Below are positions 48,238-56,076 of a DNA stretch of 64,000 bases, piece after piece. Numbering within the stretch: the stretch's first letter is position 1; every line of letters starts with the position of its first letter. The notes beneath the pieces are model-generated. The model was not told the origin of the DNA. It did no database searches and was given only the letters and a program-made list of their open reading frames with translations. The DNA is from Ruminococcus flavefaciens. Its GTDB lineage: Bacteria; Bacillota; Clostridia; Oscillospirales; Ruminococcaceae. A program made the position numbers and the translations under genes. The stretch spans positions 1 through 64,000 of the forward strand of contig CACWHY010000003.1 in NCBI GenBank assembly GCA_902760805.1, written 5' to 3'.

Positions 48238-49656
48238 TTGGACATCAATATATTAAGCGGTAAAAAACACATCCACTTCATCGGTATCGGCGGCTCGGGA
48301 ATGTATCCCCTTGCTCAGATCCTTCACGGCCAGGGCTACTACCTGACAGGCTCCGATAACAATGAGACCGAGACCCTGGACGCAGTCAGAAAAATGGGGA
48401 TCCCCGTTTTCATCGGCCAGCGCAGCGAAAACATCCAGGGCGCTGACCTTATCGTCCACACTGCCGCTATCATGGAGGATAACCCCGAGCTCATGGCTGC
48501 TAGAGCCAGCGGCGTTCCCGTGCTTGAGCGTGCCGACCTTCTGGGTATCATCACAAGCTGGTACGACAGAGCTGTATGCGTTTCGGGAACTCACGGCAAG
48601 ACCTCCACGACCTCAATGATAACCCAGATCCTCTACACCGCAGGCATCGACCTTTCAGCCTACATCGGCGGAAAGCTCCCCTGTATCGGCGGAAGCGGCA
48701 TTGCCGGAAAGAGTGATATTCTGGTGTGTGAGTCCTGCGAGTTCGAGGATCACTACCTGAAGCTGTTCCCCGACATCTCAGTTATCCTCAACATCGATGC
48801 AGATCACCTTGACTACTTCGGAACGCTGGAGAACGTTATGGCCTCCTTCCGAAAATTCGCAGAGAATACCTCAAAGCTCCTCATCGTCAACGGCTCTGAC
48901 CAGAACACAATGAAGGCTCTTGAGGGCATCGAAAAGGAGCTCATCACCTTCGGAAAGGACTCCTCCTGCGACTATTATCCTGAGAACGTAAGGCACGAAA
49001 ACGGCCTTCTTACCACATTTGACGCTATGTACCGGGGCGAAAAGTTGGGAACTATCACCCTCCACGTTGCCGGTATCCACAATGTGCTCAACTCTCTGGC
49101 TGCGATTGCTGCTGCAAGAGAGTGCGGTGCGGACTTTGCCTCTATCCAGAAGGGTCTGGACGAGTTCCGTGGAGCAAAGCGCCGCTTCGAGAAGCTGGGC
49201 TTCGAGAAGGGTATCACTGTTGTTGATGACTACGCTCACCACCCCACTGAGCTGGAGGCTACTCTCCGGGCTGCTATGGAGATGGATTTCCGCAAGGTCT
49301 GGGCAGTTTTCCAGCCATTTACCTTCAGCAGGACAAAGCTGCTTCTGGACGACTTCGCAAGAGTCCTCCAGATCCCGGATCACGCCGTGCTCACCGACAT
49401 CATGGGCAGCCGTGAGAAGAACACCTACGGCATCTTCACACGCCACCTGGCCGAAAAGATCCCCGGCTGTATCTGGTTCCCTCAGGACGAGACCGCTGAG
49501 TGGACAGACCAGCGCAAATACGAGAATTTCCAGCAGATCTGTGACTATATCTGCCAAAACGCTCAGTCCGGAGACCTTGTGATCACTCTGGGCTGCGGCG
49601 ACGCATACAAAATCGCTAAGATGATCCTTGCCAAGCTATCGGAGGAAGATGTATAA
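48238..49656 (+). CDS. murC: UDP-N-acetylmuramate:L-alanine ligase
   Basis: 472 residues. MurC attaches L-alanine to UDP-MurNAc, the first stem residue. Typical are HIHFIGIGGSGMYPLAQIL at the N-terminus, the ATP loop VSGTHGKTSTTSMITQIL, and GGKLPCIGGSG. The start is called as TTG 48238, because the near-perfect ribosome site AAAGGTGATC lies immediately before it; the GTG inside that site is less likely. The gene lies outside the dcw cluster and heads an operon whose next gene, lexA, overlaps its stop by one base (TAATG). Confidence 0.94.
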   Translation: MDINILSGKKHIHFIGIGGSGMYPLAQILHGQGYYLTGSDNNETETLDAVRKMGIPVFIGQRSENIQGADLIVHTAAIMEDNPELMAARASGVPVLERADLLGIITSWYDRAVCVSGTHGKTSTTSMITQILYTAGIDLSAYIGGKLPCIGGSGIAGKSDILVCESCEFEDHYLKLFPDISVILNIDADHLDYFGTLENVMASFRKFAENTSKLLIVNGSDQNTMKALEGIEKELITFGKDSSCDYYPENVRHENGLLTTFDAMYRGEKLGTITLHVAGIHNVLNSLAAIAAARECGADFASIQKGLDEFRGAKRRFEKLGFEKGITVVDDYAHHPTELEATLRAAMEMDFRKVWAVFQPFTFSRTKLLLDDFARVLQIPDHAVLTDIMGSREKNTYGIFTRHLAEKIPGCIWFPQDETAEWTDQRKYENFQQICDYICQNAQSGDLVITLGCGDAYKIAKMILAKLSEEDV

Positions 49657-50237
49657 TGCTGAAAGACAAAGAGATCGAGGTTTTCAACTATATAAAAAGC
49701 CGCCTCTCAGAAGGCATCTCGCCCTCAGTCCGTGAGATCATGGACGCAATGGGCTTCCGCTCCACCTCTACCGCCCACCGCTACATCGAGGCGCTGGTCA
49801 AAGAGGGACTTATCGAGAAATCCGGCAACCTCAACCGCTCACTGAGGCTGCCAAACAGCGCTTCTGCCTCAGTGCCGATCCTTGGCACTGTTACTGCCGG
49901 TCAGCCTATCACCGCCATTCAGGACATCACCGGATACCTGGGCTTTGAGGCTCCCGGAAAGGATCCCGAGGACCTTTTCGCCCTGAGAGTCCGTGGCGAA
50001 AGCATGATCAACGTGGGTATCCTCGACGGCGACATCGTCATCGTAGAGCGTGTCCCCTACGCTGAGAACAACGACATCGTAGTCGCCCTCGTTGACGGCG
50101 AGGAGGCCACTGTCAAGCGTTTCTTCAAGGAAAAAGGCCACTACCGCCTTCAGCCTGAGAACGACACCATGGAGCCTATCATAGTGGAGGACTGCCAGGT
50201 GCTGGGCAAGGTCATCGGCCTGAAAAGATACTACTGA
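49656..50237 (+). CDS. lexA: LexA repressor
   Basis: 193 residues. A winged-helix N-terminus (SEGISPSVREIMDAMGFRSTSTAHRYIEAL) and an S24 autoprotease domain with the cleavage site Ala81-Gly82 (TVTAGQP), Ser116 in RGESM and Lys154 in ATVKRF. It represses SOS genes until RecA-stimulated self-cleavage. It begins in the murC stop and is followed 42 bases later by zapA, so damage-responsive control is linked with wall and division genes. A LexA-like box overlaps the operon promoter region, suggesting autoregulation. Confidence 0.96.
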   Translation: MLKDKEIEVFNYIKSRLSEGISPSVREIMDAMGFRSTSTAHRYIEALVKEGLIEKSGNLNRSLRLPNSASASVPILGTVTAGQPITAIQDITGYLGFEAPGKDPEDLFALRVRGESMINVGILDGDIVIVERVPYAENNDIVVALVDGEEATVKRFFKEKGHYRLQPENDTMEPIIVEDCQVLGKVIGLKRYY

Positions 50238-50279
50238 AAACAGCGCAGATCTGCGCTTACATAAAGAAAGGAAAAAACT

Positions 50280-50645
50280 ATGCTCAACGATGTTAAAGTA
50301 ATGATCTGCGGCAAGGAGTTCAGGCTCCGCACCGCTGAATCCCCTAACTATGTCTTCTCTCTGGCAAGAGCGCTGGAGGCTAAGATCGAGGACATCATGA
50401 ATTCCGGCAGCGGCTCTTCGCCCTATACAGCCTCGATCATGGTGGCTCTCAGCCTTCTCGACGACCTTAACAAGTCCAGCCAGCGCCTCGACAGTATCCG
50501 CACTCAGACCAAGGAGTACGTTGACGAAGCCGGCAAGACCCGCATCGAGCGTGACGCTGCTCTCAAGGAGATCGAGGTGCTCAGATCCAAGATCGAACAG
50601 CTGGAGAATATGGTCAAGCTCAAGCAGCTCAAGGACAGCATCTAA
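50280..50645 (+). CDS. zapA: Cell division protein ZapA
   Basis: 121 residues: an N-terminal beta-strand region (NDVKVMICGKEFRLRTAESPNYVFSLARALEAKIEDIM) and a C-terminal coiled coil (KTRIERDAALKEIEVLRSKIEQLENMVKLKQL). ZapA bundles FtsZ filaments and stabilises the ring. It follows lexA in the operon, and its stop overlaps the start of the U32 peptidase gene (TAATG), an arrangement common in Clostridia. AAAGAAAGG precedes ATG. Confidence 0.93.
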   Translation: MLNDVKVMICGKEFRLRTAESPNYVFSLARALEAKIEDIMNSGSGSSPYTASIMVALSLLDDLNKSSQRLDSIRTQTKEYVDEAGKTRIERDAALKEIEVLRSKIEQLENMVKLKQLKDSI

Positions 50646-52672
50646 TGCCTGAGATCCTTGCTCCTGCCGGAAGCCTGGAGACTCTCAGAGCCGCCATCAG
50701 ATCCGGCGCAGATGCTGTTTACGTTGGCGGAAAGCGCTTTTCTGCCCGGAGCAGTGCTGCCAATTTCACCGATAAAGAGCTAAGCGAGGCTCTCAGATAC
50801 TGCCACCTTTACGGCGCCAAGCTCTATCTGGCGGTGAATACGATCATTTCCGACAGCGAGGCCGAGCTGTTTGCGGAGTACATAAGACTGACCTCGAAGC
50901 TAGGCGTGGACGGCTATATCGTCCAGGACTGGGGCGCTGTGACGATCATTCGCAGGGCTGTCCCGGACGCTGTGATCCACGGCTCCACACAGATGTCGGT
51001 CCATACCGCCGCCGGCGCAAGGCTCCTGAAAGAGCTGGGCTGTGCAAGAGTCGTACCCGCCCGTGAGCTGGACAAAAACGCCCTCGCCCGGATCTGCCGG
51101 GAGGACATCGAGACCGAGGTCTTCGTCCACGGGGCCCTTTGTATGTCAGTCTCAGGGCAGTGCTATATGTCGGCAATGATCGGATCCCGTTCAGCCAACA
51201 GAGGTTGCTGCGGACAGGCTTGCCGTCTGCCGTTTTCGGCGGTGGGAGCTCCAGGAAGAGCCGCACTCTCCCTGAAGGATCTGTCTCTGCTGCCCATTGC
51301 TGATGAGCTGAAGGAGATCGGTGTTGACTCACTGAAGATCGAGGGCAGGATGAAGCGCCCGGAGTACGTCGCTTCGGCTGTGAACGAGCTGAAAAAGGCT
51401 CTGTCAGGCCAAGATCCGGACATGGAGCTGCTGAGAGGAGTCTTCTCTCGCAGCGGCTTCACCCAAGGCTACTTCACCGGTGTCCGCCGGGATATGTTCG
51501 GCGTCCGGGAAAAGGACGACGTGACTGCCGCTCAGGCTCTGCTGCCTCAGATCCACCAGCTCTACCGCAGCGAAAAAGGCGTAAGACAGGCGTTTTTCCA
51601 GGCAAGGATCCTTCCCGGAGAGCCCGTTGAGATAACGGCTGAGTGCGAAGGGATCTCAGTCACTGTCAAGGGAGAGATCCCGGAAGCCGCCCAAAACCGC
51701 CCCACTGACGCCGCTGCCGTTGAAAAGCAGCTGTCCAAGCTGGGCGACACGGTATTCACCTTTGGTGGACTTGACGCTCAGATCGGCGAGGGACTTTTCG
51801 TGCCGGCAGGCGCTCTCAATGAGCTCCGCCGACAGGCCGCTGACCTGCTCAGTGAAGCGGTCATAGCTGTGGAAACTCCCAGATATACCGTAACACAGGC
51901 TTTTCCGGAGCTTCCAGAGAAGGCGCCGGAAAGAAGCGCTCCCCTTCCCATGCGAGCCATTTGCAGAACTGCTGCTCAGGCTCAGGCCGCCGCTCCCCTT
52001 GCGGAATACGTGGCCGTGCCCATGGAGATCGCAGAAAAATACGATGTTCCCAAGGAAAAGACGATCATCTCGCCGCCCCGCTTCATCACTGACGAGGAGG
52101 CTCTCTCCACAAGGCTGGCCGCTCTCCGTGATCAGGGCTATGACAGGATCTTGTGCCACACGATTGACCACATCGCCCTTGGAAAAGCTCTGGGCTTTAG
52201 GCTCCACGGCAGCTTCACACTGAACGTGTACAACAGCTTTTCCGCCGAATTTCTGCGGAATATCGGCCTTGAGGACTGCATGGTGTCCTTCGAGATGACT
52301 CTCAGGCAGATAAGCGCAATGAGGACAGATCTCCCTATCGGCGCCGTCGCCGCAGGAAGGCTCCCCCTCATGCTCACACGGAATTGCCCAATCAGGAACG
52401 AGGTGGGCTGCGGAAAATGCACCGGCTCACTGACCGACCGCACCGGCCGAAAATTGCCGGTATTCTGCGACAACAGAGAGTTCGCCCAGATCCTCAACAC
52501 CGACTTTTTGTACATTTTGGACCGCCCGGAGGAGCTCTCAGCACTTTCCTTCGCTGCGGCGATCTTCTGGGACGAAACTCCCGAAGCCGTGACCGAGCTG
52601 CTTTCCGGCTCTCGGCCCGATGGACGGCTCACCCGTGGACTTTACCACAGAGGACTTCCGGAGGTATTATGA
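50645..52672 (+). CDS. U32-family peptidase-like protein (RlhA/YhbU-like)
   Basis: 675 residues. The N-terminal U32 domain starts EILAPAGSLETLRAAIRSGADAVYVGG and has the signature EVFVHGALCMSVSGQCYMSAMIGSRSANRGCCGQACR with several conserved cysteines (about 155-195), then SLKIEGRMKRPEYV. The C-terminal half fits DUF3656/RlhA-type extensions and contains further cysteines (NCPIRNEVGCGKC) that could bind an iron-sulfur cluster. RlhA hydroxylates C2501 of 23S rRNA; related proteins act in ubiquinone and other hydroxylations. True protease activity is doubtful. It starts within the zapA stop and ends in the dUTPase start (ATGA). Confidence 0.85.
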   Translation: MPEILAPAGSLETLRAAIRSGADAVYVGGKRFSARSSAANFTDKELSEALRYCHLYGAKLYLAVNTIISDSEAELFAEYIRLTSKLGVDGYIVQDWGAVTIIRRAVPDAVIHGSTQMSVHTAAGARLLKELGCARVVPARELDKNALARICREDIETEVFVHGALCMSVSGQCYMSAMIGSRSANRGCCGQACRLPFSAVGAPGRAALSLKDLSLLPIADELKEIGVDSLKIEGRMKRPEYVASAVNELKKALSGQDPDMELLRGVFSRSGFTQGYFTGVRRDMFGVREKDDVTAAQALLPQIHQLYRSEKGVRQAFFQARILPGEPVEITAECEGISVTVKGEIPEAAQNRPTDAAAVEKQLSKLGDTVFTFGGLDAQIGEGLFVPAGALNELRRQAADLLSEAVIAVETPRYTVTQAFPELPEKAPERSAPLPMRAICRTAAQAQAAAPLAEYVAVPMEIAEKYDVPKEKTIISPPRFITDEEALSTRLAALRDQGYDRILCHTIDHIALGKALGFRLHGSFTLNVYNSFSAEFLRNIGLEDCMVSFEMTLRQISAMRTDLPIGAVAAGRLPLMLTRNCPIRNEVGCGKCTGSLTDRTGRKLPVFCDNREFAQILNTDFLYILDRPEELSALSFAAAIFWDETPEAVTELLSGSRPDGRLTRGLYHRGLPEVL

Positions 52673-53106
52673 AACTGACTTTCAAAAAGCTATCCGACAA
52701 GGCCATCATCCCCACGCGTGCTACTCAGTGGAGCGCCGGGCTGGATCTTTGCGCCTGTCTCGATGAGCCGGTGGAGCTTGCTCCCGGCCAGATAAAAATG
52801 ATCCCTACCGGGCTCACCGCCCAGACTGACGAGGATGACGTAGCGCTGCTGATCTATCCTCGCTCAGGATTGGCCGCAAAGCACGGTATTTCGCTGGCAA
52901 ACTGCGTTGGCGTAGTGGACAGCGACTACAGAGGAGCATGGTTTGTTCCCCTGATAAACAACAGCGGCTCTACCTTCACGGTGGAGCACGGTATGCGTAT
53001 CGCTCAGCTCATCCCCACACGGGTGCTCTTCCCGGAGATAGAGGTCAGCGATACCCTGACAACAACAGAAAGAGGCGCCGGCGGCTTCGGCTCCTCAGGA
53101 CTTTGA
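52669..53106 (+). CDS. dut: Deoxyuridine 5'-triphosphate nucleotidohydrolase (dUTPase)
   Basis: 145 residues with the five dUTPase motifs: AGLDLCACLDE, LIYPRSGLAAKHGI, GVVDSDYRGAW, MRIAQLIPT and the C-terminal ERGAGGFGSSG that closes over the active site. It hydrolyses dUTP to dUMP and keeps uracil out of DNA. The true start is ATG 52669, overlapping the U32 stop by four bases, with GGAGG upstream; the upstream part of the open frame is not coding. Confidence 0.95.
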   Translation: MKLTFKKLSDKAIIPTRATQWSAGLDLCACLDEPVELAPGQIKMIPTGLTAQTDEDDVALLIYPRSGLAAKHGISLANCVGVVDSDYRGAWFVPLINNSGSTFTVEHGMRIAQLIPTRVLFPEIEVSDTLTTTERGAGGFGSSGL

Positions 53107-53157
53107 TGTCCGGAAAGAAAAATATGGGCCGGGTCTTCCGGCAGAATGGAGAATAAA

Positions 53158-53427
53158 ATGAAAAGAGTTCTTTACATGGCCTTCCTTCTCATCGTAGCCG
53201 TCCTTCTGGGCGGACTTATCGGCAACGCTGTTCAGGGTGCATCGGCTCTGAGCTGGCTTGGCTACTACAAGACTTTCGCCTTCGAGCCCGGCACCTTCCT
53301 TGACCTTGACGTGCTGAGGCTTTCCTTCGGCATCCGCTTCAGCGCAAACATCGCTCAGGTGGTGCTCATTGCGATCGGCATCTTCGTTTTCTACAAGACA
53401 GCTCCCAAGCTGATCTCAGGCAAATAA
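53158..53427 (+). CDS. Small membrane protein of the DUF4321 type
   Basis: 89 residues with two membrane helices (about 4-24 and 65-85) and an aromatic extracytoplasmic loop (ALSWLGYYKTFAFEPGTFLDLDVLRLSFGIRFS), the DUF4321 pattern often found beside division or mre genes in Clostridia. No function is established. ATG 53158 is used because GGAG lies six bases before it; the ATG 12 bases upstream overlaps that site. It is the last gene of the murC operon. Confidence 0.82.
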   Translation: MKRVLYMAFLLIVAVLLGGLIGNAVQGASALSWLGYYKTFAFEPGTFLDLDVLRLSFGIRFSANIAQVVLIAIGIFVFYKTAPKLISGK

Positions 53428-53515
53428 TTTTATACAAGATTTTTGCCAATATTTCCCGAGCTTTTTCATCATTGTTAGAAATTCGTCCGGAGGAAGGATT
53501 TCTCAGCGGAAATCG

Positions 53516-53544
53516 TTGTCTAACCGGCGCAATGGTGGTATAAT
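53516..53544 (+). promoter_or_regulatory. Promoter of the mreBCD-mrdA operon
   Basis: TTGTCT (53516-53521), 17-base spacer, TATAAT (53539-53544), 46 bases before the mreB start. Confidence 0.75.
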
Positions 53545-53590
53545 AATCGTATACAAAACAAACAGAACAAAAGATCTAAGGAGCAGTTGA

Positions 53591-54607
53591 ATGTTTACTA
53601 AAGATATAGGCATAGACTTAGGTACTGCCAATACCCTTGTGTATATGCGTGGAAAAGGCATCATCATCAGAGAGCCCTCTGTTGTGGCGGTCAACACCCG
53701 CACAGATAAGGCTCGCTACGTCGGCATGGAGGCCAAGGACGTCATCGGAAGGACCCCCGGCTCCATCGTTGCCGTGCGTCCCCTGAAGGACGGCGTTATC
53801 GCCGACTTCGACATCGCCACTACCATGCTTCAGGAATTCATCCGCAAGGCCCTCAAGGGAACTCTCTTCACTAAGGCCAACGTTATCATCTGTATCCCAT
53901 CAGGTGTAACTGCCGTTGAGCGAAGAGCCGTCCGTGAGTCCTGCAAAAAGGCCGGCGCCAACAACGTCCTCATCGTGGAGGAGCCAATGGCTGCCGCTAT
54001 CGGTGCAGGCCTCCCCACTAATGAGCCCGCCGGCAGCATGATCGTGGACATCGGCGGCGGCACCAGCGAGGTGGCCGTGATCTCTCTGGGAGGCATCGTC
54101 GCTGCAAGAAGCGTGCGCTGTGCCGGAGATGAGTTCGACAACGCTATCATCAACTACATCAAGAAGAAGTACAACCTCCTCATCGGCGAGAGAACTGCCG
54201 AAAACATCAAGCTGGAGATCGGCTCTGCCTTCCCCAGCGACAAGGAGGAAACTATGGAGATCAAGGGCAGGAACCTGCTCAACGGCCTCCCGGAGAACAT
54301 CACTGTCAGCTCTGCTGAGATCCGTGACGCTCTGGTGGAGCCCCTCTCCAGAGTCATCGACGCTATCAAGTCTACCCTTGAGGAGACTCCCCCGGAGCTC
54401 TCCGCAGATATTATCGACCACGGCATTACCCTCGCCGGCGGCGGCGCCCTCCTGAGAGGCCTCGACCGCCTTATCAACCGTGAGACAGGTATGCCCGTGT
54501 ACATCGCCGAATACCCCCTTGACTGCGTTGCCGAGGGAACCGGCAGGATCCTTGAGAACATCAGCGATTATCAGGACGCCCTGACGGACAACGTCAAGTA
54601 TTACTAA
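53591..54607 (+). CDS. mreB: Rod shape-determining actin homologue MreB
   Basis: 338 residues. The phosphate loops [14 protein letters not shown] and [19 protein letters not shown], the adenosine region [15 protein letters not shown], and the family phrase [14 protein letters not shown] are all intact. MreB forms membrane-bound filaments that guide sidewall synthesis, so the cell is probably elongated or has an MreB-dependent mode of growth. AAGGAGCAGTTGA precedes ATG. It heads the mreB-mreC-mreD-mrdA operon. Confidence 0.97.
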   Translation: MFTKDIGIDLGTANTLVYMRGKGIIIREPSVVAVNTRTDKARYVGMEAKDVIGRTPGSIVAVRPLKDGVIADFDIATTMLQEFIRKALKGTLFTKANVIICIPSGVTAVERRAVRESCKKAGANNVLIVEEPMAAAIGAGLPTNEPAGSMIVDIGGGTSEVAVISLGGIVAARSVRCAGDEFDNAIINYIKKKYNLLIGERTAENIKLEIGSAFPSDKEETMEIKGRNLLNGLPENITVSSAEIRDALVEPLSRVIDAIKSTLEETPPELSADIIDHGITLAGGGALLRGLDRLINRETGMPVYIAEYPLDCVAEGTGRILENISDYQDALTDNVKYY

Positions 54608-54617
54608 GGGGGAGCTT

Positions 54618-55493
54618 ATGCGTGATTTCCTGAAAAGCACCAAGTTCAAGGTGCTGCTGGGACTTCTGGCCTTCCTGGTGGGTATCATGATCTACGCCGT
54701 CACCAAGGGCGGATATGCCGTTTCGGGAGCCTCAGTTATAAATACCCTCACAAAGCCTTTTAGGGCAGTCTCCAACGGCGTTGGCATGAAGATCGAGAAC
54801 ACTATAGATAAGATCGAACACGCTGAGGACTACTACGAGGAAAATCAGCGCCTCAAGGCTCAGATCGGCGAGCTCAACAAGCAGCTCACTGACTATGAGG
54901 ACCTGAAGGAAGAGGTCGAGGAGCTGAGAAAATTCGTGGTCATCAAGGAGGAGCACCCGGATCTGGTCATTACCAAGCCTGCTGAAGTGCTGGGCTATGT
55001 CACCAACGACCCATTCAAGTCATTTACCATAGGTCTGGGCTCCGAGGACGGCATTACTCCCTACAGCCCGGTAGTTACCGCCGAGGGTCTGGTGGGCATC
55101 ACAATCGACGTTTCTGCCCATGTGACCACTGTCAGAACGATCCTTTCGCCGGATCTGTCCGTTGCAGCTGTTTGTGCAGCCAGCGGCGGCGACCATGGCG
55201 TTATCGAGGGAACTGTCCTTACGGCTGCCGAGAATACCACCAAGCTCACCCACCTGAGCCCCGACAACGAGCTCAAGGAGGGCGACCTTATGATCACCGC
55301 CGGAAACAGCGGCCTTTTCCCCAAGGACTACTCTATCGGAACTGTGAAAAGCCTGGGATTTGAGGCCAACGGCCTTTCAGCCTGCGCTGTGATAGAGCCC
55401 TGTGTGGACATCTCCAGACTGAGCTCAGTCACCGTTATCACCGATTTCACCGGCAAGAAGGAGGACTCCGATGCGGATCAAGACGCCCCGTGA
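54618..55493 (+). CDS. mreC: Rod shape-determining protein MreC
   Basis: 291 residues: one N-terminal membrane helix (about 12-32), a coiled coil (DYYEENQRLKAQIGELNKQLTDYEDLKEEVEELRKF) and a beta-rich extracytoplasmic domain with PVVTAEGLVGITIDVSAHVTTVRTIL and EGDLMITAGNSGLFPKDYSIGTV. It links MreB filaments to the wall-synthesis enzymes. It is ten bases after mreB; its 3' end overlaps mreD by 23 bases. Confidence 0.93.
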   Translation: MRDFLKSTKFKVLLGLLAFLVGIMIYAVTKGGYAVSGASVINTLTKPFRAVSNGVGMKIENTIDKIEHAEDYYEENQRLKAQIGELNKQLTDYEDLKEEVEELRKFVVIKEEHPDLVITKPAEVLGYVTNDPFKSFTIGLGSEDGITPYSPVVTAEGLVGITIDVSAHVTTVRTILSPDLSVAAVCAASGGDHGVIEGTVLTAAENTTKLTHLSPDNELKEGDLMITAGNSGLFPKDYSIGTVKSLGFEANGLSACAVIEPCVDISRLSSVTVITDFTGKKEDSDADQDAP

Positions 55494-56028
55494 GAAACGG
55501 ATCCTCTATTTCAAGACTACACTGCGGTGGATACTTTACTACCTGCTGATCCTTCTGAGCTTCATCATCATGACATCTGGCACTTGGATGAAGCCGATCC
55601 TTCTGGTGCCGGCAGCTATGTGCATAGCTGTCAGCAACGGTCAGCTGGCCTCCGCATTCACCGGAGCCTTCTGCGGAATGCTCATCGACATCGCCTGCGG
55701 AAGACTTTTCGGCTATAACGCCGTGATACTGGCGTTTTTCTGCGCTCTGGTGAGCCTTATGTTCGAGCTCTACCTCAGACCGAGGTTTTTCAACTACCTG
55801 TGGATCACCGCTGCGGTGGCCTTCGCTCAGTGCTGGCTGGACTACAAGTTCTACTACCAGATCTGGGACCTGGCCGACATCCAGGTGATCTTCCGCACTG
55901 TTACAATGAAGGTCTGGCTGTACACCATGATCTCCGCATTCCTGATCTACCCGCTGTACCGCCTTATCGACCGTCTTCTCCTGCCTAAGATCCACATGAC
56001 CCTGGAGGAGGCTATCCGCACAAATTGA
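55471..56028 (+). CDS. mreD: Rod shape-determining protein MreD
   Basis: 185 residues with about five membrane helices (first near 22-40). It is recognised by place and by the family layout: a hydrophobic protein with GAFCGMLIDIACGRLFGYNAVILAFF, in which GxxxGxxxDxxxG is typical of MreD. The ATG overlaps the end of mreC by 23 bases, with GGAGG upstream. It is followed by an intra-operon hairpin and then mrdA. Confidence 0.85.
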   Translation: MRIKTPREKRILYFKTTLRWILYYLLILLSFIIMTSGTWMKPILLVPAAMCIAVSNGQLASAFTGAFCGMLIDIACGRLFGYNAVILAFFCALVSLMFELYLRPRFFNYLWITAAVAFAQCWLDYKFYYQIWDLADIQVIFRTVTMKVWLYTMISAFLIYPLYRLIDRLLLPKIHMTLEEAIRTN

Positions 56029-56032
56029 TACT

Positions 56033-56059
56033 AAAAGGCGCCGGATCCTGCGCCTTTTC
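56033..56059 (+). terminator. Attenuator-like hairpin between mreD and mrdA
   Basis: AAAAGGCGC and GCGCCTTTT pair over nine bases with an eight-base loop, the stem itself ending in a short T-run, directly before the GGAGG of mrdA. It is weak as a terminator but well placed to reduce mrdA expression relative to mreBCD. Confidence 0.55.
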
Positions 56060-56076
56060 TGCTATGGAGGAATATT

